From an uncultured Bacteroides sp. (GTDB lineage Bacteria > Bacteroidota > Bacteroidia > Bacteroidales > Bacteroidaceae), in contig USSR01000175.1 in assembly GCA_900557355.1 (NCBI GenBank), positions 1-10,822 of the forward strand: DNA of 10,822 bases, in the 5' to 3' direction. This document shows positions 1-6,376 of this stretch, one piece after another (positions within the stretch are counted from its first letter, which is position 1; each line of letters opens with the position of its first letter). The notes under the pieces were generated by a model, which was not told the origin of the DNA, did no database searches, and saw only the letters and a list, made by a program, of their open reading frames with translations. The position numbers and the translations under genes are program-made.

Positions 1-42
1 AGGATTTTAAGTCCTTCGTGTCTACCATTCCACCATTCGAGC
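1..42 (-). tRNA. tRNA-Leu (anticodon UAA), 5' part only
   Basis: The reverse strand reads GCTCGAA (5' acceptor strand) followed by TGGTGGAATGGTAGACA, the D-arm layout typical of bacterial tRNA-Leu. An anticodon arm follows with stem AAGGA/TCCTT around loop CTTAAAA, giving anticodon TAA and therefore leucine. The gene is cut by the left edge of the window after the anticodon arm, so the long variable arm and the 3' half are not visible. It lies 15 bases downstream of the tRNA-Gly gene on the same strand and is probably processed from the same transcript. Confidence 0.9.
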
Positions 43-57
43 ATCCTTTCAAAGAGA

Positions 58-129
58 GCGGAAAACGAGACTCGAACTCGCGACCCTAACCTTGGCAAGG
101 TTATGCTCTACCAACTGAGCTATTTCCGC
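58..129 (-). tRNA. tRNA-Gly (anticodon GCC)
   Basis: The complete 72-nt cloverleaf reads on the reverse strand. The acceptor stem is GCGGAAA/TTTCCGC (7 bp), the D stem is GCTC/GAGC, and the anticodon stem is TAACC/GGTTA around loop TTGCCAA, giving anticodon GCC for glycine. The T arm contains GTTCGAGTC. The 3' CCA is not encoded and would be added after transcription. A strong promoter lies just upstream, and tRNA-Leu follows. Confidence 0.96.
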
Positions 130-152
130 AGGTCTTTTTTGTAGAACGGGTG

Positions 153-184
153 CAAAGATAAGGAGTTTCCCCGTTACAGCCAAA
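153..184 (-). promoter_or_regulatory. Bacteroides-type promoter of the tRNA-Gly/tRNA-Leu unit
   Basis: On the reverse strand, TTTG (184-181) is followed after exactly 20 bases by TATCTTTG (160-153). This matches the Bacteroides primary sigma factor consensus TTTG-N19-21-TAnnTTTG in both boxes. Transcription would start near 146, about 17 bases before the mature 5' end of tRNA-Gly at 129. The tRNAs are therefore probably transcribed independently of the argH unit, whose last gene stops at 214. Confidence 0.8.
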
Positions 185-213
185 TTTTTTACATAGAAAA
201 AGTTGCTATTTTA

Positions 214-663
214 TCAGTTACGGACTTGCAAAGTAGTACCGGATACAGAGACTTTATAATGTTTCAGGTATTCCGTACCTTCTCCTGTGGGGAATCCACC
301 ACTGCTTAAATTATATTTAGTGTGGCATTTAGGACATTCAGCAGTGCCCAATCCATCTTCTACCAACTCGACTGAAACGCTACGATTGGCCTCCACCGGA
401 CAGGCGGCATCATAAGCGACATAGGTATTGCCATCCGAATATACGCTTTGTCCTATTATTAATCCTGCATAGCCTACAGGTAAGCCATTCACATTCTTAT
501 CTACCTTCAAGAATTGGCCGGGGGTCGTAATCTTATAATAAGGAGACTGTGAAAGACTGCATGAGAAATTAAAACTAATAGAAGGAATGCTTGACTCGTA
601 TGAATCACCGCAACCGGCAACACACAGCCAAAGCATCCCTATAATCATACAGAATTTCCGCAT
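214..663 (-). CDS. small Rieske-like lipoprotein with altered cluster ligands
   Basis: This 149-aa protein starts with a lipoprotein signal peptide (charged MRK, hydrophobic core, lipobox VAGC with Cys18), so it is probably a membrane-anchored periplasmic or surface protein. The C-terminal part (about residues 45-149) has the layout of a Rieske fold: a Cys loop DAACPVE (Cys88), a second loop ECPKCHTKYNLSSG (Cys110, Cys113, His114), and a closing strand pair ending HYKVSVSGTTLQV. A true Rieske protein has CxH and CxxH ligands. Here CxH has become CPV and CxxH has become CPKC, so a normal [2Fe-2S] cluster is doubtful. It begins 12 bases after argH ends, on the same strand, and is probably co-transcribed with it. 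No metabolic link to argH is evident. The fold is inferred from motif layout, and the electron-transfer role is unproven. Confidence 0.65.
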   Translation of the reverse strand: MRKFCMIIGMLWLCVAGCGDSYESSIPSISFNFSCSLSQSPYYKITTPGQFLKVDKNVNGLPVGYAGLIIGQSVYSDGNTYVAYDAACPVEANRSVSVELVEDGLGTAECPKCHTKYNLSSGGFPTGEGTEYLKHYKVSVSGTTLQVRN

Positions 664-675
664 ACAATGTTATAC

Positions 676-2016
676 TTATCGTCCAAGCAAGGCTTTTTCA
701 GCCACTTCCATCCCATGAAAATTAAAACCATCTACCACTTCTTGCATCAGTGCAGAGATTTCATCGTTACAGAGATTACCAATACTTCCTTCATGCGTAT
801 GATGCACTTGCTTACTATGTGAGAAGTTCCCGGCTTCAATATCCAGTCCCACTTTCTTATAAGCATCCCGGAAAGGCATACCTTCACGTGCCAGACGATT
901 TACTTCCTCCACACTGAAAATAAACAGATACTTGTCATCATCAAGAATATGTTCATTCACTTTGATTTCATTCATGATATAAGTCGTCATCTGCAAACAA
1001 TCTTTCAGTTCCTGGAAAGCAGGCAAGAATACTTCTTTAATAATCTGCAAATCACGGAAATATCCAGAAGGCAGATTATTAGCAATCATCATGATCTGTT
1101 GTGGCAATGACTGCAACTTATTACATTTAGCACGTGTCAGTTCAAAAACATCAGGATTCTTCTTATGAGGCATAATGCTGGAACCGGTCGTGCAATCATC
1201 AGGCAACTTCACGAAACCAAAATTCTGGCTATTGAACATACAAGCATCAAAAGCCAGTTTAGAAATAGTACCGGCAATGCTTGCCAAGGCAAAAGCTACA
1301 TTACGTTCCATCTTGCCACGCCCCATCTGTGCATAAACAACATTATAGTTTAAGGAGTCAAATCCCAATAAACTTGTTGTCATTGTACGGTTCAGTGGGA
1401 ATGAAGAACCATATCCGGCAGCTGATCCCAAAGGATTCCGATTACACATTTTAAATGCTGCCTGCAGGAAAAGCATATCATCTACCAGACTTTCAGCATA
1501 AGCACCAAACCACAAACCGAAAGAAGATGGCATTGCTATTTGCAGATGAGTATAGCCAGGCATAAGCACATCCTTGAAACGCTCGCTCTGGCATATCAGC
1601 ACATGGAATAGTTGCTCCACCGCCTCGGCAATATCCTTGATCTGTTCACGCGTGAAAAGTTTCAGGTCGAGCAGTACCTGGTCATTCCGAGAACGGCCAC
1701 TGTGTATCTTCTTACCGACATCACCTAATTTACGCGTCAGCATTAACTCCACTTGCGAGTGTACATCCTCTACTCCCTCTTCTATCACAAACTCGCCTTT
1801 TTCAGCAGCTGCATAGATATTCTTCAATTCATCAAGCAGGAGACCCAATTCTTCGTTTGTCAACAGACCGATACTTTCGAGCATTGTAATATGGGCCATA
1901 GAGCCTATCACATCATGCTTTGCCAAGTAAAGATCCATTTCACGGTCACGCCCCACTGTAAAACGTTCTATATCCTTATTTACCTGAACGGATTTCTCCC
2001 AAAGTTTCTGAGCCAT
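676..2016 (-). CDS. argH: argininosuccinate lyase
   Basis: Cytosolic ArgH (446 aa) splits argininosuccinate into arginine and fumarate, the last step of arginine synthesis. The fumarase/aspartase superfamily signature GSSIMPHKKNP is at residues 278-288, with the mobile-loop serine in the SS pair at 279-280. HSGRSRNDQ (105-113) and the catalytic-acid region YTHLQ (155-159, His157) are also present, as are FALAS and the GSAAG substrate loop (197-201). The length is close to the 450-470 aa usual for the family, and the gene appears intact. The ATG start at 2016 gives the expected MAQKLWEK N-terminus. No other arginine gene lies in the window. The gene sits 25 bases after the SRPBCC gene and just before the Rieske-like gene, so these three probably form one transcript. 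Confidence 0.96.
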   Translation of the reverse strand: MAQKLWEKSVQVNKDIERFTVGRDREMDLYLAKHDVIGSMAHITMLESIGLLTNEELGLLLDELKNIYAAAEKGEFVIEEGVEDVHSQVELMLTRKLGDVGKKIHSGRSRNDQVLLDLKLFTREQIKDIAEAVEQLFHVLICQSERFKDVLMPGYTHLQIAMPSSFGLWFGAYAESLVDDMLFLQAAFKMCNRNPLGSAAGYGSSFPLNRTMTTSLLGFDSLNYNVVYAQMGRGKMERNVAFALASIAGTISKLAFDACMFNSQNFGFVKLPDDCTTGSSIMPHKKNPDVFELTRAKCNKLQSLPQQIMMIANNLPSGYFRDLQIIKEVFLPAFQELKDCLQMTTYIMNEIKVNEHILDDDKYLFIFSVEEVNRLAREGMPFRDAYKKVGLDIEAGNFSHSKQVHHTHEGSIGNLCNDEISALMQEVVDGFNFHGMEVAEKALLGR

Positions 2017-2020
2017 TTAT

Positions 2021-2046
2021 TTAGTGATTAATGATTAGTGATTAAT
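2021..2046 (-). repeat. two-copy 14-bp direct repeat at the SRPBCC/argH junction
   Basis: TTAGTGATTAAT occurs at 2021-2032 and again at 2035-2046 on the plus strand, a period of 14 with 12 identical positions. On the coding strand it reads TTAATCACTAA twice. One copy supplies the stop codon of the upstream gene and the other lies about 5 bases before the argH start codon. It is probably a slippage duplication in an AT-rich spacer. No function can be read from it. Confidence 0.8.
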
Positions 2047-2452
2047 ACGGTATAATCGAAAGCATATCCGCCATTTTCTCTAATCCTTCCTGCAAAGGTT
2101 TCTGAACCAGACCTTTCATAAAAGGATTCAATTCCATGCCGATGGTTAGCTTCATTTTACATTCTGTCTCTGTTACCGGCACAATCTGTATCCACAGATT
2201 AAACGGCAACGGTGAAGTGGTCGTGGCAAACTTGATACATTTACACGGGTCTTTCTCTACTATACTTAACGCGATCTTACCCACAGGAGCAGCTTCTATC
2301 ACTATACTCTCCGAATCAAAGCTCAAGTTCTTCACTTTATCCTCCGGCAAGCTGTCTTTAAACTTTTCCAGATTATTCAAATCAGATAATTTCTCATAAA
2401 CAGCTTCCTGCGAAGCAGGTATTGTCTTCACACCACTTTCAAATTTTGTCAT
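2042..2452 (-). CDS. SRPBCC/START-fold small protein (polyketide cyclase-like), unknown ligand
   Basis: This is a 136-aa soluble protein with no signal peptide or membrane segment. The N-terminus TKFESGVKTIPASQEAVYEKLSDLNNLEKFKDSLP has the pattern of a first beta strand carrying the moulding residues, followed by the short helices of the SRPBCC (START-like, Bet v 1) fold. The C-terminus (about 110-132, FMKGLVQKPLQEGLEKMADML) looks like the long final helix that closes the ligand pocket. I chose the ATG at 2452. An in-frame TTG at 2476 would add eight residues (MSFKEIQN) that do not look like part of the domain. It lies between pyrE and argH on the same strand, 97 bases after pyrE. No Bacteroides-type -7 box is visible in that gap, so it may be read from the pyrE promoter. 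The ligand and role are unknown. Confidence 0.75.
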   Translation of the reverse strand: MTKFESGVKTIPASQEAVYEKLSDLNNLEKFKDSLPEDKVKNLSFDSESIVIEAAPVGKIALSIVEKDPCKCIKFATTTSPLPFNLWIQIVPVTETECKMKLTIGMELNPFMKGLVQKPLQEGLEKMADMLSIIPY

Positions 2453-2549
2453 ATTTTGAATCTCTTTAAAAGACAAAAAGAACTATCCGGACAGAATCTA
2501 TCCGAATGGCCCTTTCGTCATATTATTTATTTTATAGAATAAACCGCTG

Positions 2550-3188
2550 TTACTTTCCAGCATCCCAATGTGCAGGGTCCTTACGCCATTCGTTCAGCGT
2601 TGCTATATCTTCTTCTTCTATATAACCCGTACGAAGTGCAACATCCAACACAGCCTCATAATTTGTCAGCGTTACCAAAGGAACTTTGGCATCTTTGAAT
2701 GCTTTTTCCGCAATAGGAAAACCGTAAGTATATGCAGCTACCATACCGATAACTTCACATCCATCACGGCGTATAGCCTCTACAGCCTTCAGACTGCTTC
2801 CACCTGTAGAAATCAAATCTTCGACCACAACAACCTTCATACCCGGACGAAGTTCTCCTTCAATCAGGTTTTCCAGACCATGGTCTTTCGGGGTAGAACG
2901 TACGTACACAAACGGCAAGTTCAGCGCATCGGCAACCAAAGCTCCTTGAGGAATGGCACCTGTTGCTACACCGGCAATTGCATCCACCTGCCCGAAACGT
3001 TCCAATATCAAACGGGTAATTTCAATCTTTACAAAATTACGCAAGGAAGGATAGGAAAGAGTTTTGCGATTATCACAGTAAAAAGGAGATTTCCATCCGG
3101 AAGCCCAAGTAAAGGGATTAGCCGGTTGTAGTTTAATCGCTTTTATCTTCAGCAACTTCTCTGCGAATAGTTTTTCTAAAGTTCTCAT
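2550..3188 (-). CDS. pyrE: orotate phosphoribosyltransferase
   Basis: PyrE (212 aa from the ATG at 3188) joins orotate to PRPP to give orotidine 5'-monophosphate in de novo pyrimidine synthesis, in the cytosol. The PRPP-binding signature VVVEDLISTGGSS is at residues 120-132, the flexible catalytic loop KDHG is at 101-104, and the orotate/PRPP contacts FTWASGWKSPFYCDNR are at 26-41. The length is normal for the family. A TTG two codons upstream (3194) is in frame, but ATG giving MRTLEKLF fits the family better. A perfect -7 box lies about 33 bases upstream, so the gene has its own promoter even though recX is read in the same direction. Confidence 0.95.
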   Translation of the reverse strand: MRTLEKLFAEKLLKIKAIKLQPANPFTWASGWKSPFYCDNRKTLSYPSLRNFVKIEITRLILERFGQVDAIAGVATGAIPQGALVADALNLPFVYVRSTPKDHGLENLIEGELRPGMKVVVVEDLISTGGSSLKAVEAIRRDGCEVIGMVAAYTYGFPIAEKAFKDAKVPLVTLTNYEAVLDVALRTGYIEEEDIATLNEWRKDPAHWDAGK

Positions 3189-3220
3189 AACCAAATTAGC
3201 TATTTATAGTAAATATGGCA

Positions 3221-3249
3221 CAAAAATACGGAAACTGAATGAGAATAAA
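3221..3249 (-). promoter_or_regulatory. Bacteroides-type promoter upstream of pyrE
   Basis: The reverse strand carries TATTTTTG at 3228-3221, a perfect TAnnTTTG -7 box. The expected -33 TTTG is replaced by a T-rich run (TTTTTTTATTC, about 3253-3243), so the upstream element is weak. Transcription would begin near 3214 and give a leader of about 26 bases before the pyrE ATG. Confidence 0.55.
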
Positions 3250-3269
3250 AAAAAGAATAAAGAGATTTT

Positions 3270-3749
3270 TCACTCAAAGTCATCATTTTCATCAGAAAGC
3301 TGTATACAATGACGAATATCTTTCATTTCGAACCCACGGCTCAGCGCAAAACGCATTAACTTTCCATTTAACTCATATTCATTCTCCGCATGTACACTTT
3401 TACGTTTTGCAGCCAACAGGCCATCTAAAACAGATAGGTATTCTTCCTCATCTATCTCATTCAAAAAACGCCGGCATACATTATAAGAAACCTTTTTCAT
3501 CTGGAGTGCCTGGGCTATTTTCACTTTTCCCCATTTCGCAAAGCGATACTTGTCATTGACAAAAGCCCGGCAAAATCGTTCTTCATCAATATACTTCTCA
3601 TCTTCCAGCCGTTTAAGGATACGATCAATGGCATCGTACGGCAATCCCCAACGTTGTAGTTTCTCGGAAATCTCGGCACGGCAATGCTCTGCTGTAGAGC
3701 AATAGCCTGCAACTTTACTTAAAGCCTCTGTTTCAGTAATATTTGTCAT
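3270..3749 (-). CDS. recX: regulatory protein RecX
   Basis: RecX (159 aa) binds RecA filaments and limits recombinase activity. The visible family features are three helical repeats, with the RecX pattern YIDEERFCRAFVNDK at 53-67, the following WGKVKIAQAL at 73-82, and the C-terminal KLMRFALSRGF at 130-140. The N-terminal part (8-50) carries the first repeat, including RAEISEKLQRWG at 24-35. The start codon overlaps the prmC stop by four bases (ATGA), indicating translational coupling with prmC. recA is not in the window. The length is typical for RecX in this phylum. Confidence 0.88.
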   Translation of the reverse strand: MTNITETEALSKVAGYCSTAEHCRAEISEKLQRWGLPYDAIDRILKRLEDEKYIDEERFCRAFVNDKYRFAKWGKVKIAQALQMKKVSYNVCRRFLNEIDEEEYLSVLDGLLAAKRKSVHAENEYELNGKLMRFALSRGFEMKDIRHCIQLSDENDDFE

Positions 3750-4582
3750 TTTTGCGCTATTACAAATCGATCATTATGGGAAATATCCTTTTGAAGACGA
3801 ACAAAGCGATATCCTAATTCACGCATCATAAGCACGATATCTTCTCCAAAAGTACGGTTAATTTCAAAATAAAGTTTTCCGTCAGGTTCAAGCATTTCAA
3901 GCCCAAGCACGGATATGCGACGATAGAAACGCAAAGGATCTGCATCAGGCACAAACAGCGCCAAAGAGGGTTCCCAATCCAGCACATTCCGTTCCATATC
4001 TTGTTTCTCTGCTTCAGTAACATAAGGCGGATTGCTCACTATCACATCATAACGTTCTGTTACACCGGGAGTATAAGTCAGTACATCACGCTGTTCAAAA
4101 CAGACAGGCACTTGTAAAGCCAGACTGTTAGCAGCAGCAATAGCCAAAGCTTCTTCAGACACATCCCAGGCAGTAACCTGTGCTCCGGGCAATTCCTTTG
4201 CCAACGTGGCAGCAATACAACCACTGCCTGTTCCAATATCTAAAACACGAGAAGTAGAAGAAATCTCTTTCAACATTATTTCCACCAGTTCTTCCGTTTC
4301 AGGGCGTGGAATAAGGACACCGGAAGCTACCTGAAATGTTCTCCCCAGAAAACGTGCTTCTCCTAAAATATATTGTATTGGTTCAAAATTCCGTAAACGC
4401 CTGAGAAGGCTTTGCAATTCCTGTTCTGCTTTTGCGGATAAAGTTATATCTTTGCCCAAATAATAATCCACAACCGGCTGCCCCAGAATCTCGCAACAGA
4501 TAAGTCTGGACAAATTTCCGGCTTCCTGCGGTGTATAATAATCCTGCAGTTCACGGCGGATATAAGAGGCGGTAATATTCAT
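3746..4582 (-). CDS. prmC: peptide chain release factor N5-glutamine methyltransferase
   Basis: PrmC (278 aa) methylates the glutamine of the GGQ motif in release factors 1 and 2, using S-adenosylmethionine, and so supports efficient translation termination. The SAM-binding motif VLDIGTGSGCIAA is at 113-125, the active-site NPPY that holds the glutamine is at 184-187, and the linker motif LIPRPETEEL is at 90-99. The N-terminal helical domain covers about 1-75. The reading frame stays open up to an ATG at 4747 (55 more residues). That extension is encoded mainly by an 11-bp tandem repeat and lacks family character, so I chose the ATG at 4582, which gives MNITASYIRREL and the normal family length. 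recX overlaps the stop codon. Confidence 0.93.
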   Translation of the reverse strand: MNITASYIRRELQDYYTPQEAGNLSRLICCEILGQPVVDYYLGKDITLSAKAEQELQSLLRRLRNFEPIQYILGEARFLGRTFQVASGVLIPRPETEELVEIMLKEISSTSRVLDIGTGSGCIAATLAKELPGAQVTAWDVSEEALAIAAANSLALQVPVCFEQRDVLTYTPGVTERYDVIVSNPPYVTEAEKQDMERNVLDWEPSLALFVPDADPLRFYRRISVLGLEMLEPDGKLYFEINRTFGEDIVLMMRELGYRFVRLQKDISHNDRFVIAQK

Positions 4583-4621
4583 AAATGGATATTTTGGGGA
4601 TTCTTCGTCAGTTCTATTACC

Positions 4622-4676
4622 GGACCAAGATGAGACCAAGTCCGTGTCAAGTCCGTACCAACTCCGTACCAAGTCC
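4622..4676. repeat. 11-bp tandem repeat, five units
   Basis: The plus strand reads in 11-base steps: GGACCAAGATG, AGACCAAGTCC, GTGTCAAGTCC, GTACCAACTCC, GTACCAAGTCC. The consensus is GTACCAAGTCC, with units diverging more toward the prmC side. Eleven is not a multiple of three, so successive units are read in different frames, which argues against a coding role. The repeat lies 40-95 bases upstream of the prmC start, inside its probable 5' leader. Confidence 0.85.
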
Positions 4677-4770
4677 AAGCGTATAGATACGGAGAAGACA
4701 CGGAGTAAATAAGACTCAGATATAATGAATATACGGGGCCTATTCATAAAGCCTTGAGTACTGAACCAAG

Positions 4771-4800
4771 CAAACTTATAAGAGGGAATAAAACATTAAG
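4771..4800 (-). promoter_or_regulatory. candidate promoter of the prmC-recX unit
   Basis: The reverse strand has TAAGTTTG at 4778-4771, a perfect TAnnTTTG -7 box. The -33 element is poor (CTTA at about 4800-4797, 18 bases away). Transcription would start near 4764, leaving a leader of about 180 bases before the prmC ATG at 4582 that contains the tandem repeat. Confidence 0.5.
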
Positions 4801-4830
4801 TTCATTTTCTTTTTTTTTAGAATATTCTTC

Positions 4831-4858
4831 CTTGCATGATTTATAATGTCTATCTTTG
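4831..4858 (+). promoter_or_regulatory. promoter of the cobalamin riboswitch transcript
   Basis: TATCTTTG at 4851-4858 is a perfect Bacteroides -7 box and is identical to the -7 box of the tRNA promoter in this window. The upstream element is weak: CTTG at 4831-4834 is only 16 bases away, and no TTTG occurs at the ideal 19-21 bases. Its position just before the aptamer supports the call. The predicted start is near 4865. Confidence 0.65.
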
Positions 4859-4869
4859 CACTCGGATTT

Positions 4870-5066
4870 AATAATCCGGCTTTCGGGTGCTTCGTGATAT
4901 ATCTTATCAAACGAGGTGAAAAGGGAATCAGGTGAAACTCCTGAACAGACCCACTGCTGTGAGCTTCATTAAACTTTTCGGATAAATTCTACACTTGTCC
5001 ACTGTCCGTATAGGATGGGAAGGACTTCCGGAGAGGAAGCGAGTCAGAAGACCTGCCTGCAAAGTC
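4870..5066 (+). ncRNA. cobalamin (adenosylcobalamin-type) riboswitch aptamer
   Basis: The leader shows the conserved elements of the cobalamin riboswitch family in order. They are GGGTGC at 4885-4890; a hairpin CTTCGT/ACGAGG (4890-4895 with 4911-4916) extended by TGATA/TATCA; AAGGGAA at 4921-4927; GGTGAAACTCC at 4931-4941; the B12-box-like CCCACTG at 4950-4956; a peripheral hairpin CTTCC/GGAAG (5025-5029 with 5035-5039); and the closing GAGTCAGAAGACCTGCC at 5041-5057. It senses cellular B12 and represses the genes that follow. Their products, corrinoid capture proteins and BtuB, agree with this. A 5' hairpin CGGATT/AATCCG (4863-4878) lies right at the predicted RNA start. The outer ends of the aptamer are approximate. 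Confidence 0.93.
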
Positions 5067-5119
5067 TGCAATCTACAGTTTCGGGGGAAAAGGAACTTAA
5101 GAGATTCACATTGCTTCAA

Positions 5120-5160
5120 CTCATATTGTTATAGATATGAGAGGTCATTGCTCTGACTTC
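5120..5160 (+). promoter_or_regulatory. two hairpins between aptamer and start codon, probable expression platform
   Basis: The first hairpin is CTCATAT/ATATGAG (5120-5126 with 5135-5141) around an 8-base loop. The second is GAGGTCA/TGACTTC (5141-5147 with 5154-5160, one G-U pair) around loop TTGCTC. They abut and share base 5141, so they may compete. ACCTC at 5163-5167 can also pair with GAGGT at 5141-5145, which offers an alternative fold. No U-run follows, so this does not look like an intrinsic terminator. Control of translation start is more likely. This is inferred from pairing only. Confidence 0.5.
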
Positions 5161-5194
5161 GTACCTCGAAACATAACGGAAAATAATTGTGTGT

Positions 5195-6367
5195 ATGCAG
5201 AAGAAACGCATTTTGAGGTTATGTTGTGCAGTGCTAATGGTATCATTATCCGCCTGCGAATATGAGGATGATTTTCCTGCCGGAGTGGGCGAGGGTAATA
5301 TCGAAGCTATTGTTTTGAACGAGGGAAGAATAGGTACGAATATGGGAGCTATATCTGTATTGTACCGTAACGGGATGGTGAGTCCCGATGTCTTTCGTGT
5401 TGTGAATAACCGACCGTTAGGGGATGTAGCACAATCTATTACGATGATTAATGGGAAGTACTTCATCGCTTTGAACAATTCTAAGAAAATCGAGATTGTG
5501 AATTCCAAGACTTTCGAATCCGAAGGTACGATACTTTATACACAGGCAGGATTACCACGTCAGATTGTGGCTATATCGGATACTACTGCTATCGTTTCCG
5601 ATCTTTTAAGTAACAATGTCTCCGGTGTTGATTTGCCCAGCCAGCTGGTACGGATTCGTACCGTGCCTCCTTATGGTACTCCCTTGGAATATATCGTTAT
5701 CAGAAAATGGGTAGAATATATGGAAGTGTCTGAACATAAACTTTTGGGTATTACAGCAAAAGGGGTTTATGTGTTCGATCTGGACAATATTACTCTGGAA
5801 GGAAGCCGCATGATAGAAGAAGTCTATAATGAGGAAGTCACTAAAACCTGTAAATTGCTGAAAGACAAAAATGGCAAGATATGGGCTTTGATGAACGAAC
5901 GTGATAAAGGCAAACTTACTGCTATCCTGTTAAAGTGTATTGATCCGCAGACGGAGAAGGTAGTGACTACTTACAGACTGCCTTTTGTCAGTAAGAATGA
6001 AGCCAAAGAAGGGGATGTAACCGGAACTATCAGCTATAACCGGACTGACATGGATGCTACTAAAACTCTGATCTATTTTAGTGTGCGAACCTGCAAACCG
6101 GGTCTTCCGAATGACTCACAACAAAGTATTTATACGTTGAATACGGATGATGGCACTTTTAAATTACATCGTCATGTACCTGGAGTAGATATGATGTATG
6201 GTTGTGGAGTAAGTCCGCAAGGGGAAGTGTATATCTGCGACTGTCTGGACTATTCGGCACAGCGTGGCTATATTCGTCATTATAAAGAGAGTGGAAATGT
6301 TGAAAGTTACCGTGTTGGTATTTATCCCAATCAGGTCTATTTCCCTGAATCATCCGAAGTTCAATAA
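5195..6367 (+). CDS. btuG: BtuG-like surface lipoprotein, predicted beta-propeller corrinoid capture protein
   Basis: This 390-aa protein (from the ATG at 5195) has a lipoprotein signal with lipobox LSAC (Cys21) followed by EYEDD, an acidic stretch that resembles the Bacteroidetes surface-export signal. The rest is beta-rich, with repeated blade-like patterns such as AIVLNEG near 38-44, GAISVLYRNG at 51-60 and KKIEIVNSKTFE at 98-109, consistent with a YncE-like propeller. BtuG proteins of Bacteroides bind B12 very tightly at the cell surface and sit on BtuB. Assignment here rests on the propeller pattern, the shared ILNEG/VLNEG start with the second copy, the riboswitch upstream and btuB 9 bases downstream. 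An in-frame GTG at 5189 could add two residues, but ATG is preferred. No Shine-Dalgarno sequence is obvious. Ligand choice among corrinoids cannot be read. Confidence 0.82.
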   Translation: MQKKRILRLCCAVLMVSLSACEYEDDFPAGVGEGNIEAIVLNEGRIGTNMGAISVLYRNGMVSPDVFRVVNNRPLGDVAQSITMINGKYFIALNNSKKIEIVNSKTFESEGTILYTQAGLPRQIVAISDTTAIVSDLLSNNVSGVDLPSQLVRIRTVPPYGTPLEYIVIRKWVEYMEVSEHKLLGITAKGVYVFDLDNITLEGSRMIEEVYNEEVTKTCKLLKDKNGKIWALMNERDKGKLTAILLKCIDPQTEKVVTTYRLPFVSKNEAKEGDVTGTISYNRTDMDATKTLIYFSVRTCKPGLPNDSQQSIYTLNTDDGTFKLHRHVPGVDMMYGCGVSPQGEVYICDCLDYSAQRGYIRHYKESGNVESYRVGIYPNQVYFPESSEVQ

Positions 6368-6376
6368 TCTAAGTTT

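Larger units (their letters stand above)
4583..4869. other. divergent intergenic region between prmC and the B12 operon
   Basis: No gene is supported in this stretch. It holds the leader of prmC with an 11-bp tandem repeat (4622-4676), a minus-strand -7 box (4771-4778), a long T run (4811-4818) and the plus-strand promoter of the riboswitch transcript (-7 box at 4851-4858). The two promoters fire away from each other, separating the housekeeping block on the left from the cobalamin uptake operon on the right. Confidence 0.8.

Noticed and set aside
1..129. tRNA genes as an integration (attachment) site for a mobile element
   Set aside because: No integrase, no repeated tRNA 3' end and no mobile-element gene is visible in the window.
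185..201. A/T-only hairpin (TTTTT/AAAAA) after the Rieske-like gene as a terminator
   Set aside because: The stem has only A-T pairs and overlaps the edge of the tRNA promoter. It is too weak to call.
2483..2504. CTATCCG repeated twice, 15 bases apart, upstream of the SRPBCC gene
   Set aside because: A seven-base repeat in a short spacer is easily due to chance, and nothing else supports an operator.
2568..3131. 187-aa plus-strand open frame
   Set aside because: It lies fully antisense to pyrE, whose PRPP motif is intact. The translation is Cys/Arg/Thr-rich without domain character.
4583..4747. N-terminal 55-residue extension of PrmC
   Set aside because: It is encoded largely by an 11-bp repeat, has no family character, and the ATG at 4582 gives the normal PrmC length and N-terminus. 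Kept as a question in the findings only.
5116..5508. 130-aa minus-strand open frame over the riboswitch platform and the start of btuG
   Set aside because: It lies antisense to the clear lipoprotein signal and propeller start, and its own sequence has no recognisable domain. It is treated as a chance frame.
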